Assembly: GCF_900113255.1 (NCBI RefSeq) | Contig: NZ_FOOR01000002.1 | Coordinates: forward strand, 248,001 to 312,000 | Length of the DNA: 64,000 nt | Direction of reading: 5' to 3' | From: Novosphingobium sp. CF614 | GTDB taxonomy: Bacteria; Pseudomonadota; Alphaproteobacteria; Sphingomonadales; Sphingomonadaceae | Part shown: positions 54,681 through 63,082 of the stretch, piece by piece | Numbering within the stretch: position 1 is the first letter of the stretch | How the letters are laid out: each line of letters opens with the position of its first letter | Notes under the pieces: generated by a model | Database searches by the model: none | The model's input: the letters and a program-made list of their open reading frames with translations, nothing else | What the model was told of the DNA's origin: nothing | Program-made: the position numbers and the translations under genes

Positions 54681-54718
54681 CCCTAACGGCCTGATCCTAA
54701 CGGCCTGATCCTAAAGGA
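54677..54718. repeat. 14-bp tandem triplication starting at the PRTase stop
   Basis: There are three units of the form CTGATCCTAACGGC, the last diverging at its end. TGAs at 54678, 54692 and 54706 fall in three different frames. The third unit ends in AAAGGA, close to the ribosome site of the next gene. Confidence 0.85.
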
Positions 54719-54733
54719 AAGAAATTCCGGCAA

Positions 54734-55312
54734 ATGCGCATCTGCGTCTATCTTGGCTCCTCCCCGGGCCGGCATCCCTCCTATCGCGAGGCGGCCGAAC
54801 GGTTCGGCACGTTGCTGGCCAGGCGCGGCATCGGCCTGGTCTACGGCGGCGGCCAGGTCGGCCTGATGGGCGTGATCGCCGATGCCGTCTGCGCGGCGGG
54901 CGGCGAAGTGATCGGCGTCATCCCCGAAGCCCTGCGCGCCCGCGAAAAGGACCACCACGGCATTACCGAACTGCACGTCGTCAAATCGATGCACGAGCGC
55001 AAGGCGCTGATGGCCAAGCTGTCCGACGGGTTCGTCACCCTGCCGGGCGGCATCGGCACTTTCGAGGAAATGTTCGAGGCCTGGTGCTGGTCGCAGCTCG
55101 GCTATCATGCCAAGCCGGTGGGGCTGCTCAACGTGGGCGATTTCTACGACGGCCTTATCCAGTTCGTCGACAAGATCGTCGCCGAGGGCTTCCTGCAGGA
55201 CCGCCACCGCGCGATGCTGCTGATCGAGCGCGACCCCGAAGTCCTGCTGGACCGCATCATCAAGTTCATTCCGCCCGAAACCGAACACTGGCTGCACGAA
55301 GGCGAGAACTGA
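54734..55312 (+). CDS. LOG-family protein (TIGR00730), nucleotide phosphoribohydrolase
   Basis: This 192-residue Rossmann-type protein has the family motif PGGIGTFEEMFEAWCWSQLG plus ICVYLGSSPG and GLVYGGGQVGLMGVIADA. The family (often mislabelled lysine decarboxylase) hydrolyses nucleoside 5'-monophosphates such as AMP or cytokinin ribotides to base plus ribose 5-phosphate. That fits its place between purine salvage genes. A ribosome site is formed at the end of the tandem repeat. The physiological substrate in bacteria outside plant contexts is usually purine monophosphates. Confidence 0.9.
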   Translation: MRICVYLGSSPGRHPSYREAAERFGTLLARRGIGLVYGGGQVGLMGVIADAVCAAGGEVIGVIPEALRAREKDHHGITELHVVKSMHERKALMAKLSDGFVTLPGGIGTFEEMFEAWCWSQLGYHAKPVGLLNVGDFYDGLIQFVDKIVAEGFLQDRHRAMLLIERDPEVLLDRIIKFIPPETEHWLHEGEN

Positions 55313-55318
55313 AGGTCG

Positions 55319-55738
55319 ATGCCGCAACGCCTTGCTCTCACCGCGCTGGTTGTCGCCGATTACGACGAGGCGCTTGCCTTCTACGTCGACAAACTGGGCT
55401 TCGAACTGCGTGAGGACAAGCAGCTGACACCGGAAAAGCGCTGGGTCGTCGTCGCGCCCCAGGGCAGCGATGGCGCTCTGTTGCTGGCACGCGCGGCTAA
55501 TAATAGGCAAAGCGGCACGGTCGGCAATCAGACCGGTGGACGCGTTTTCCTGTTCCTCGAAACCGATAATTTCGCGCGCGATCATGCCGCTTATACCGAA
55601 CGCGGCGTGCGCTTCGTGCGCGAACCGGCTAGCGAGCCATACGGGACGGTGGCCGTATTCGAGGATCCTTACGGCAATCTATGGGATCTGATTGAACCGA
55701 AAGCCGGACAGCCCGCAGGGAGCGAAGCAACGATATGA
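55319..55738 (+). CDS. VOC-superfamily (glyoxalase-like) protein
   Basis: This 139-residue protein has the paired beta-alpha-beta-beta-beta modules of the vicinal oxygen chelate superfamily: LTALVVADYDEALAFYVDKLGFELRED and GRVFLFLETDNFARDHAAYTERGVRF...VAVFEDPYGNLWDLIEP. The final EDPYGNLWDLIEP carries the usual metal-ligand glutamate. Substrate unknown. It starts 6 bases after the LOG gene and overlaps the next gene by ATGA, so it belongs to the same transcript. Confidence 0.88.
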   Translation: MPQRLALTALVVADYDEALAFYVDKLGFELREDKQLTPEKRWVVVAPQGSDGALLLARAANNRQSGTVGNQTGGRVFLFLETDNFARDHAAYTERGVRFVREPASEPYGTVAVFEDPYGNLWDLIEPKAGQPAGSEATI

Positions 55739-56094
55739 CCGCAACACCGCGCCAGATCGTGGAAACCTGGGTCGAGCGTTTCAACGCCGCCGACGTGGAC
55801 GGCCTTGCCGCGCTCTATGCCGAGGATGCCGTCAACCATCAGGTCACGCAGGAACCCGTCGAGGGCCGCGAGGCGATCCGCGCGATGTTCGAACGCGAAT
55901 TCGCGGCCGCCGAGATGGTCTGCCTGGTCGAGGCGATACACGAGGCGGGCGAAGTCGCCGCGCTCGAATGGCGCGATCCGCTGGGCCTGCGCGGCTGCGG
56001 CTTCTTCACCGTGCGCGGCGGCCTGATCGCGTTCCAGCGCGGCTACTGGGACAAGCTCTCGTTCCTGAAGATGCACGGGCTGCCGATCGCTTGA
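55735..56094 (+). CDS. SnoaL-like / NTF2-fold protein
   Basis: This 119-residue protein of the nuclear transport factor 2-like fold shows the typical opening VETWVERFNAADVDGLAALYAEDAVNHQ, then EGREAIRAMFEREFA and a beta-rich end IAFQRGYWDKLSFLKMHGLP. The family includes isomerases, hydrolases and non-enzymes, so no reaction can be given. It is coupled by a 4-bp overlap to the VOC protein and converges with the nucleoside hydrolase gene 21 bases away. Confidence 0.85.
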   Translation: MTATPRQIVETWVERFNAADVDGLAALYAEDAVNHQVTQEPVEGREAIRAMFEREFAAAEMVCLVEAIHEAGEVAALEWRDPLGLRGCGFFTVRGGLIAFQRGYWDKLSFLKMHGLPIA

Positions 56095-56115
56095 CCGCCG
56101 GTCGGGCGGACGGAG

Positions 56116-57237
56116 TCAGGGCGAAGGGCGCCTGGCGCCCTCGGCCATGGTTTCCACCATCAACGCTCCCAGCCGCCCGGCGTCGATCGCGCGCACCACG
56201 TGCGCCTTCCGTTCGCCGATGCCCGGCTGATAGTGCTCGCGCCAGCTCAGCATGTCGCCATAGGCCGGCCCGAACTGGGTGTCGTAGTCGACATAGAGAT
56301 CTTCCGCGTCGGTGGTCATGCCGGGATCGAGGACATAGCCGGCGGCGATTTCGTCCCACAGTGGAAAGCCCGGCTCCATCGCGGCGATGAACTTGCCGAG
56401 ATCGGGCGCCGCGGCCTTGCTCATCCGCGCGATCAGGTCGGGGGTGAGCTGGGTGGCGGTGGAGGGATCGACGGGAATTACCGTCAGCTTGCGCCAGGGG
56501 CTGCGCGAGACGATACTGGCCGCCTCGGGATCGAAGCGTGCGTTGAACTCGCGGCGCGGCGAATTGGCGAATTCGCGCGCGAACTGCTCGGCCGAAACGT
56601 TGTCCAGCGCCCGATGCGGGTTGAGGCTGCCACCCATGTAGACCAGCTCTCCCACCAGCGACGCGAATTGCGGGTCGAGCCGCTGCGCCAGGGCAAGGTT
56701 GGTCAGCGGCCCGCAAGCGACGATCGTGATCTGTCCGGGATACTTGCGGACCATGCGGATCAGGAAATTGGCGGCGATCTCACCGGACGCCTTCAGCTTG
56801 GGATTGCCCTCGGGCAGGTTCACCGGATCGGCGGGGCCGAAATAGGCCGGCGTGCTCTGCTGGGTAGGCTCCACCCACTGCTTCATCCAAGCGCCCTTCC
56901 AGGTCAGCTTGCCGTAGAGCGCCTCCCAGCGATCGGTGAGGACCTCGGAATTGAGCAGCGGGTAAGTCGCGCCCTCGGCAACCGGAACGTCGGGACGCTG
57001 CGCGATCTCCAGGCCGCGCAGCGCCATCGCGGTCGCGCGGTTGGCCCAGGTATTGCCGGAAACCGTAGTGATGCCGACCACGTCCACCTGGCTGCTTTCC
57101 AGCAGCATGAGATGCATGAGCCCGAAGCCCTCGTCGTCGATGATGACCTTGCGCTTCGCCGTATCCGCATGCGCGGGGCCGAAGGAAAGCGCCACGATGC
57201 CGCAGAGCGCGAGAATCGCGCGAAGGAACCGCGCCAT
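56116..57237 (-). CDS. Exported nucleoside hydrolase-like protein with altered metal motif
   Basis: This 373-residue protein has a signal peptide (FLRAILALCGIVALSFGPAHA) and the inosine-uridine nucleoside hydrolase fold: VDVVGITTVSGNTWANRATAMALRGLEIA, ITIVACGPLTNLALAQRLDPQFASLVGELVYMGGSL, FPLWDEIAAGYVLDPGM. The canonical DxDxGxDD calcium motif is replaced by IIDDEGFGLMHLML, so the second aspartate pair is missing, and the usual HD near the end is WD. It may be a variant subfamily cleaving purine nucleosides in the periplasm, or a binding protein. Its ATG overlaps the adenine deaminase stop (TGATG). Confidence 0.87.
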   Translation of the reverse strand: MARFLRAILALCGIVALSFGPAHADTAKRKVIIDDEGFGLMHLMLLESSQVDVVGITTVSGNTWANRATAMALRGLEIAQRPDVPVAEGATYPLLNSEVLTDRWEALYGKLTWKGAWMKQWVEPTQQSTPAYFGPADPVNLPEGNPKLKASGEIAANFLIRMVRKYPGQITIVACGPLTNLALAQRLDPQFASLVGELVYMGGSLNPHRALDNVSAEQFAREFANSPRREFNARFDPEAASIVSRSPWRKLTVIPVDPSTATQLTPDLIARMSKAAAPDLGKFIAAMEPGFPLWDEIAAGYVLDPGMTTDAEDLYVDYDTQFGPAYGDMLSWREHYQPGIGERKAHVVRAIDAGRLGALMVETMAEGARRPSP

Positions 57238-58253
57238 CAGGCGTATGCCGCCACGTAGGCGTCCAGCTTCTCCAGATGAAGCGCGACCGCCTCCGGCGGC
57301 AGGAACGATCCGGTGAAGCTGTTGCGCGCCAGGGCCACGATCTCTTCACGGTCGAGCCCGCGCGCCCGCGCCACCGCCCGGAAATTGTCGCCGATGTAGC
57401 CACCGAAATAGGCCGGATCGTCCGAATTGATGGTGGCCTTGAGCCCCAGCGCCAGCATCCGGTCGATCGGGTGACGGGCAAGGTCGTCCACCACGCACAG
57501 CTTGAGGTTGGACAGCGGGCAGACCGTCAGCGTCATCCGCATCTCGGCCAGCCGGTCTACCAGCACCGGGTCCTCCAGTGCGCGATTGCCGTGGTCGATG
57601 CGGTCGGCATGGAGCAGGTCAAGCGCCTGGTAGACATATTCGGGCGGTCCTTCCTCGCCGGCGTGGGCGGTGATCTTCAATCCCCTGTCGCGCGCGGCGG
57701 CGAAGACTTGCGCGAACTTGAGCGGGGGGTGGCCGACTTCGGAGGAATCGAGGCCGACCGCCGCGATGCGGTCAAGCCAGGGTTCGGCCGCTTCCAGCGT
57801 GGCGAAGGCCGCTTCCTCCGACAAGTGGCGCAGGAACGAGAGGATCAGCTTCGAGGTCATGCCATGCTCCGCCTCGGCTTCGGCCATGGCGGACAGCAGG
57901 CCCTCTATCACTTCGGAAAAGGCAATTCCGCGATCGGTATGGGTCTGCGGGTCGAACATGATCTCGGCATGGACCACCCCGTCCGCCGCCGCACGCGCGA
58001 AGTAAGCGGCGGCAAGGTCGTGGAAATCCCGCCGGGTGCGCAGCACGCCCGCCCCGGCGTAGTAGATGTCGAGGAAATCCTGCAGGTTGGAAAAGGCATA
58101 GGCCGCCCGCACTTGCTCGACCGAGGCATAAGGGATGTCGATCCCGTTGCGCCGCGCCAGCGCGAACATCAGCTCGGGCTCGAGGCTGCCTTCGATATGC
58201 AGGTGGAGTTCGGCCTTGGGCAGGCCGGCGATGAAGCTGTCGAGGTCGGTCAT
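57237..58253 (-). CDS. Adenine deaminase (adenosine deaminase-family, PA0148 type)
   Basis: This 338-residue amidohydrolase has KAELHLHIEGSLEPELMFALARRNGI, YAFSNLQDFLDIYYAGAGVLRT, EIMFDPQTHTDRGIAF, LILSFLRHLSEE, VGLDSSEVGHPP, AHAGEEGPPEY and NSDDPAYFGGY. This combination matches adenine deaminases of the Pseudomonas PA0148 group rather than adenosine deaminases, so the expected reaction is adenine to hypoxanthine. That complements the secreted adenosine deaminase upstream. The ATG shares one base with the guanine deaminase stop, and its own stop shares one base with the nucleoside hydrolase start, so the three are tightly coupled. Confidence 0.9.
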   Translation of the reverse strand: MTDLDSFIAGLPKAELHLHIEGSLEPELMFALARRNGIDIPYASVEQVRAAYAFSNLQDFLDIYYAGAGVLRTRRDFHDLAAAYFARAAADGVVHAEIMFDPQTHTDRGIAFSEVIEGLLSAMAEAEAEHGMTSKLILSFLRHLSEEAAFATLEAAEPWLDRIAAVGLDSSEVGHPPLKFAQVFAAARDRGLKITAHAGEEGPPEYVYQALDLLHADRIDHGNRALEDPVLVDRLAEMRMTLTVCPLSNLKLCVVDDLARHPIDRMLALGLKATINSDDPAYFGGYIGDNFRAVARARGLDREEIVALARNSFTGSFLPPEAVALHLEKLDAYVAAYA

Positions 58254-59536
58254 CAATTGGTCCTTCGCCAGGCGCATTCGCCCAGCACGTAAGTGCGCGC
58301 GACGACGCGGTCGTCGCCCAGGATCTGCAGTGCGAACAGGCGTTCGGCCAGAGCCGCCCCGTGCGTGCGGCGCGCCAGCAGCGGCGTCGCGGCCTGGTCC
58401 AGCACCACGAAGTCGGCCTCCTGCCCAGGCTCCAGCGCGCCCACCCGGTCCTGGATGTGCAGCAGCGCGGCGCTGCCGGCGGTCGCCAGGTAGAGCGCGC
58501 GAAACGGGTCGAGCCGCTCCTCGCGCGCCAATGCCGCCTGATAGGCCAGGCCGGCGGTACGCAGCAGCGAGAAGGACGTGCCGGCCCCGATATCGGTGCC
58601 GAGGCCAAGGCGCACCCCGTGCCGGTCGGCCCGTCCGAAATCGAACATGCCCGAACCGAGGAACAAGTTGGAACTGGGACAGACCGCGATCCCCGCCCCG
58701 CTCTCATGCAGCCGGCCGCAGGCGCGCTCCGACAAGTGAATGCCGTGCGCGAAAACCGAGCGCGGCGTGACCAGGCCGAAACGGTCGTAGGCGTCGAGGT
58801 AATCGACCGCCTGCGTGAACCGCGCCTCCACTTCCGCGCATTCGCGCAGGTTCTCGGCAAGATGGGTGTGCATCAGCACGTCCGGGTGCTCCGCCAGCAG
58901 CGCGCCGGCATCGGCGAGCTGCGCGTCGGTCGAGGCAAGCGCGAAACGCGGCGTCACCGCGTAGCCCAGCCGCCCGCGCCCGCGCCAGCGCCGGATCAGC
59001 GCTTCGCTCCCGGCCCGGCCCGAGGCCACCGTGTCGCGCAGGCCCTCGGGGCCCAGGTCCATCAGCACCTTGCCGGAGACGATGCGCATCCGCCGCTCCA
59101 GCGCCGCTTCGAACAGCGCGTCGACCGACTGTTCGTGCACGGTGGGATAGACCAGCGCGCTGGTGGTGCCGTTGCGCAGCAGTTCGTCCAGGAAGAAGCC
59201 AGCCACTGCATCGGCATGCGCCTTGTCGGCAAAGGCCATCTCGGCCGGGAAGATGTGCTTTTCCAGCCAGTCGAGCAATTGTTCGCCGTAAGAGGCGATG
59301 CGGTCGGTCTGCGGGTAATGGACATGCGCATCGACGAAGCCGGGAACGACCAGCCCCGGCAGGGTCTCGATCGGGACCTCGGAAAGGCTGTCGGCGAGTT
59401 CCGCGTAAGGACCGCGCGCGATGACGAGCCCGTCCTCCACCACCAGCAGGCCGTCTTCCTCGTAACGCACGGCATGGGGGATGTCGCGCGGGTCCTGGTC
59501 GACCGAAAGCAGTTCGCCGCGATAGGCACGGATCAT
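58253..59536 (-). CDS. guaD: Guanine deaminase
   Basis: GuaD converts guanine to xanthine. The 427-residue protein shows the family signature VPGFVDAHVHYPQTDRIASYGEQLLDWLEKHIFPAEMAF, the later HTHLAEN, VFAHGIHLSERACGRLHESGAGIAVCPSSNLFLGSGMFD and GLGTDIGAGTSFSLLRT, with the usual zinc histidines and aspartate. Its stop codon overlaps the adenine deaminase start. Upstream lies a repeat-filled gap and then xdhC, so the product xanthine can be handed to xanthine dehydrogenase encoded in the same direction. Confidence 0.95.
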   Translation of the reverse strand: MIRAYRGELLSVDQDPRDIPHAVRYEEDGLLVVEDGLVIARGPYAELADSLSEVPIETLPGLVVPGFVDAHVHYPQTDRIASYGEQLLDWLEKHIFPAEMAFADKAHADAVAGFFLDELLRNGTTSALVYPTVHEQSVDALFEAALERRMRIVSGKVLMDLGPEGLRDTVASGRAGSEALIRRWRGRGRLGYAVTPRFALASTDAQLADAGALLAEHPDVLMHTHLAENLRECAEVEARFTQAVDYLDAYDRFGLVTPRSVFAHGIHLSERACGRLHESGAGIAVCPSSNLFLGSGMFDFGRADRHGVRLGLGTDIGAGTSFSLLRTAGLAYQAALAREERLDPFRALYLATAGSAALLHIQDRVGALEPGQEADFVVLDQAATPLLARRTHGAALAERLFALQILGDDRVVARTYVLGECAWRRTN

Positions 59537-59843
59537 GGCCGCGCTCCGCCTCGGCCGGGATTCGCGCGGAGGCGCGGAGACGCGGAGAGAGTGTTTTGGG
59601 CTGATGCACGCAGAGACGCAGAGACGCGGAGAAGATAGGTTTCGCGGCGCAGCCGCTTTCCGTCGCCACGACGCGTTTTACAGCGAGCAATGAATGGCAG
59701 GAGACCTGCGGTGCGACGGAACGTCTCTGCGTCTCTGCGTCTCTGCGTGCTTTTTTTGTTTCGCTTCTCTCTTCGCGTCTTCGTGCCTCCGCGTGCGACG
59801 CCGCACGGGAAGAGAACGGCGTGGAGGAAAAACGCCCCGCCCA
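59537..59843. other. Repeat-filled gap between xdhC and guaD
   Basis: No gene is visible. An 8-base tandem unit (ACGCAGAG-like) forms perfect 22-base inverted arms at 59606-59627 and 59729-59750, the latter followed by seven T on the plus strand. Further imperfect GCGGAG/CTCCGC arms lie outside (near 59565-59585 and 59770-59795). A guaD promoter may also lie here. Confidence 0.6.
59606..59750. repeat. Inverted minisatellite, 22-bp perfect arms
   Basis: The arms are built from tandem 8-base units, GCAGAGAC, facing GTCTCTGC. The arms match 22/22 with a 101-base spacer. The plus-strand T tract at 59751-59757 is on the wrong side to end xdhC transcription. Confidence 0.8.
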
Positions 59844-60761
59844 TCATCGCCCCCTCAGTTGCAGCAGCTGCGCCAGCACGGCAATGGCGATCACGTCCGG
59901 CTCCTTGCCCACCACCCCGGGCATGCCGATCGGCGCGGTGAGGCGCGCCAGCGCGTCCTCGGCAATGCCGTCGGCCAGGAGCCGCGACTTGAACCGCGCG
60001 ATCTTGGTCGCGGAGCCGATCAGGCCGATGAAGGCCACCGGGTCGCGCCGCAGGGCGGCGAGCGCCAGGTGGTAATCGAGCGGATGATCGTGGGTGAGGA
60101 TAAGGATGGCGGCATCCGCCGGCGCTTCCGCGACGCAGTGGGCGATGTTTTCCTCGCCCATCACCGTGACCCCATCGATCGCGGCCTGTTCGGGCCGGGT
60201 ATCGAACCAGGCGAGCTGGAGCGGCAGGCCGGTCACGTGCCGGGCGATGGCCTGGCCGACATGCCCGGCGCCGAACAGATAGACCGGGCGCGGCCGCTCG
60301 CCCACCGGCTCGACCAAGCGCGCGCCTTGTCCGGGCCGGTCGCCGCGCGCGGATTGCCGCGTCGCGGTCTCGCGCTCGAACACTTCGCGCAGCACCGCGC
60401 CCTCGCCAAGCGTGGTCGCCAGCATGCGCCCCGGCTCGGCGTCGTGGAGCCAGCCCAGCGCCTGGGGGTCGAGATGCTCGATCAGCAGGCGTACGCGCCC
60501 GCCGCAGCACTGGCCGAGCAGCGGGCCGAGCGGGTAGTCCTGCACCCGCCATGTGCCCTCCGGAAGATCGAGGATCGCGCGCGCCTGCTCGGCGGCGCGG
60601 AATTCGAGCTGGCCGCCGCCGATGGTGCCTTCCAGCCGGTCCGCCCGGACCAGCATGCGCGTGCCCGCCCCGCGCGGCGCCGAGCCCTCGGTCGCCAGCA
60701 CCGAGATCATGGCGCAAGGCTCCGGTCCGAGCCGGCGCAGCCAGCCGATCCACTGCGTCAT
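59844..60761 (-). CDS. xdhC: Xanthine dehydrogenase accessory protein XdhC
   Basis: XdhC binds molybdenum cofactor and inserts the sulfurated form into XdhB. The 305-residue protein has the XdhC/CoxI N-terminal domain (CAMISVLATEGSAPRGAGTRMLV, GTIGGGQLEFRA, LGQCCGGRVRLLIE) and a Rossmann C-terminal domain (VYLFGAGHVGQAIARHV, IGLIGSATKIARFKSRL, PIGMPGVVGKEPDVIAIAVLAQLL). The ATG overlaps the xdhB stop (ATGA), so the gene is coupled to it. The long upstream extension of the frame is a shadow of xdhB. Confidence 0.95.
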   Translation of the reverse strand: MTQWIGWLRRLGPEPCAMISVLATEGSAPRGAGTRMLVRADRLEGTIGGGQLEFRAAEQARAILDLPEGTWRVQDYPLGPLLGQCCGGRVRLLIEHLDPQALGWLHDAEPGRMLATTLGEGAVLREVFERETATRQSARGDRPGQGARLVEPVGERPRPVYLFGAGHVGQAIARHVTGLPLQLAWFDTRPEQAAIDGVTVMGEENIAHCVAEAPADAAILILTHDHPLDYHLALAALRRDPVAFIGLIGSATKIARFKSRLLADGIAEDALARLTAPIGMPGVVGKEPDVIAIAVLAQLLQLRGR

Positions 60762-63082
60762 GGCAGCCCGTGCCCTGTCTGGCGGTACTCCGCGATGGCC
60801 TTGAGAATACGCTCGGGCGTCGCCGGCGCATCGAGCGGCGGCAGGCCGCGCTTGCCCGGCACTGTCGCGGCGATCGCGCGGTTCAGCGCCGAGAATACCG
60901 AGATCGCCAGCATGAACGGCGGTTCGCCCACCGCCTTGGAGCGGTTGATCGTCGGCTCCACGTTCTCCCCATCCCACAAGGCGATGGTGAAGCGCCGGGC
61001 GCGGTCGGAGGCGGTCGGGATCTTGTAGGTCGCGGGCGAGTGGGTGAGCAGGCGGCCCTGGTCGTCCCACACCAGTTCCTCGGTGGTCAGCCAGCCCTGC
61101 CCCTGGACGAAGCCACCCTCGATCTGGCCCAGGTCGATCACCGGATTGAGCGAGCGGCCCACGTCGTGGAGGATATCCACCGCCAGGACCTTGTGCTCGC
61201 CAGTCAGGATGTCGATCGCGACTTCGCTGACCGACGCGCCATAGGCGAAATAGTAGAACGGGCGGCCCTGGTGCGCGTCGCGGTCATACTCGATGCCGGG
61301 CGTGGCGTAGAAACCGGTCGAGGAGAGCGAAATCCGGCCGAGATGCGCCTTTCGCGCGACTGCCGCGAAATCCAGCGTCTCGGCCCCGACCAGCACGCCA
61401 CCGGGAGTGAAATGCACTTCCGTCTCTTCTCGGCGGTAGGTACGCGCGAGGAAGGCGGCCAGCCGCTCGCGGATCGCCATGGCCGCGTTGTAGGCCGCCA
61501 TGCCGTTGAGATCCGCGCCGGAACTGGCCGCCGTGGCCGAAGTATTGGGCACTTTGTCCGTGCGGGTCGACGTGACCCTGACGACGCCGAGCGGGACACA
61601 AAACACGTCCGCGACCACCTGGGCGACCTTGACGTAGACACCCTGCCCCATCTCGGTGCCGCCGTGGTTCACCTGGATCGAACCGTCGGCATAGACGTGC
61701 ACCAGCGCGCCTGCCTGGTTGAGGTGGGTGGTGGTGAAGCTGATACCGAACTTCACCGGCGTCAGCGCGATGCCCTTCTTGATGACCGGGCTCTTCGCGT
61801 TGAACGCATCGATCGCCCGGGCCCGCTCGTCGTAGCGGGACGTCTCGCGCAGGCGGGCGATCAGTTGCGGCGCGATGTTGTCCGCCACCCGCATGCCGTA
61901 CTGGGTCACCTCGCGGCCGGGCCCGTAGAGGTTGGCCTGCCGCACTTCGAGCGGGTCCTTGGCCAGGTGCGCGGCGACATGATCGATGATCCGCTCGATC
62001 GCCAGCATCCCCTGCGGCCCGCCGAAGCCCCGGAACGCGGTGGCGGAGACCGTATGGGTCTTGAGCCGCTCGGAAACGATCTCGACATCGGGCAGGAAAT
62101 AGCAGTTGTCGGCGTGGAACATCGCCCGGTCGTTGATCGCCGGCGAGAGGTCCACGGTCGCGCCGCAAGGAGAGGCGAGGTGCAGCCGGAGCCCCAGCAG
62201 GTGGCCCGCGTCATCGAAGCCGACGTCATAGGCCACCTCGAAGGGATGGCGCTTGCCGGTCATCACCATGTCGTCGTCGCGATCGCAGCGGAACTTGGCG
62301 GGGCGGCCGGTCTTCGCGGCGACCAGCGCGGCGGCCCCGGCGAAGAGCGCGGCCTGCGTCTCCTTGCCGCCGAAAGCCCCGCCCATGCGCCGCACTTCCA
62401 CCGTCACGTCGGCCGATGAGCGGCCCAGCATGTGCGCGACGAGGTGCTGCACTTCGCTGGGATGCTGGGTGGAACTGAGCACATGCATCTGCCCGTCCTC
62501 GCCCGGGGTCGCCACCGCGACCTGGCCTTCGAGGTAGAAATGGTCCTGCCCGCCCATCTCGAAGCGGCCCGAAAGCCGGTGAACGCTGGATTCCAGGGCA
62601 GAGGCGGCATCGCCGCGCGCCATGCGCTGCGTGGGTTCGATCAGCGAGCCGGCCGCGCGCGCCTGCGCCGCGGTGATCGCGGCGGGCAGCGGCGCGTATT
62701 CGATCCGGCCGAGCCGGGCCGCCAGCCTCGCGGCGCGCTGGCTGGTCGCGGCGACCAGGAACACCGCCTGACCGTGGCACAGCACCTCGCCGTCGGCAAG
62801 CAGGCGGTCGTCGCCCGCGAACGGGCTGACGTCGTTGGCGCCCGGGATGTCGGCGGCGGTATAGACCGCGACCACGCCCTCTGTCGCGCGCACCGCCGAA
62901 AGGTCCATCGCCGCGATCCGCGCATGCGCCTCGCCCGATTGCCCGAAGGCCAGGTGGAGCATGTCCGCCGGCTCGGCCAGGTCGTCGGCATAGCGCGCCT
63001 CGCCGGTGACGTGGATGCGCGCGCTGTCGTGCGGGTGCCGGGGCTTTTCCAGCACTTTCCAGGCGGGATCGCGCTCAGCCAT
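60758..63082 (-). CDS. xdhB: Xanthine dehydrogenase, molybdopterin-binding subunit
   Basis: XdhB carries the molybdenum active site that hydroxylates hypoxanthine to xanthine and xanthine to urate. The 774-residue protein starts ARIHVTGEARYADDL. It contains GQDHFYLEGQVAVA, MGGAFGGKETQA and the substrate-binding region TAFRGFGGPQGMLAIE. NHGGTEMGQGVYVKVAQVVAD, TSATAASSGADLNGMAA and the catalytic glutamate loop KAVGEPPFMLA follow. All are normal for the bacterial two-subunit enzyme. Its start overlaps the end of xdhA by 8 bases, and its end overlaps xdhC. Confidence 0.97.
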   Translation of the reverse strand: MAERDPAWKVLEKPRHPHDSARIHVTGEARYADDLAEPADMLHLAFGQSGEAHARIAAMDLSAVRATEGVVAVYTAADIPGANDVSPFAGDDRLLADGEVLCHGQAVFLVAATSQRAARLAARLGRIEYAPLPAAITAAQARAAGSLIEPTQRMARGDAASALESSVHRLSGRFEMGGQDHFYLEGQVAVATPGEDGQMHVLSSTQHPSEVQHLVAHMLGRSSADVTVEVRRMGGAFGGKETQAALFAGAAALVAAKTGRPAKFRCDRDDDMVMTGKRHPFEVAYDVGFDDAGHLLGLRLHLASPCGATVDLSPAINDRAMFHADNCYFLPDVEIVSERLKTHTVSATAFRGFGGPQGMLAIERIIDHVAAHLAKDPLEVRQANLYGPGREVTQYGMRVADNIAPQLIARLRETSRYDERARAIDAFNAKSPVIKKGIALTPVKFGISFTTTHLNQAGALVHVYADGSIQVNHGGTEMGQGVYVKVAQVVADVFCVPLGVVRVTSTRTDKVPNTSATAASSGADLNGMAAYNAAMAIRERLAAFLARTYRREETEVHFTPGGVLVGAETLDFAAVARKAHLGRISLSSTGFYATPGIEYDRDAHQGRPFYYFAYGASVSEVAIDILTGEHKVLAVDILHDVGRSLNPVIDLGQIEGGFVQGQGWLTTEELVWDDQGRLLTHSPATYKIPTASDRARRFTIALWDGENVEPTINRSKAVGEPPFMLAISVFSALNRAIAATVPGKRGLPPLDAPATPERILKAIAEYRQTGHGLP

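Noticed and set aside
59723..59757. T tract after the GTCTCTGC repeat as a terminator for xdhC
   Set aside because: The T run is on the plus strand downstream of the arm, whereas xdhC is transcribed on the minus strand, so the polarity is wrong.
60551..62419. 622-residue plus-strand frame opposite xdhB
   Set aside because: Antisense shadow of a gene with complete xanthine dehydrogenase motifs.
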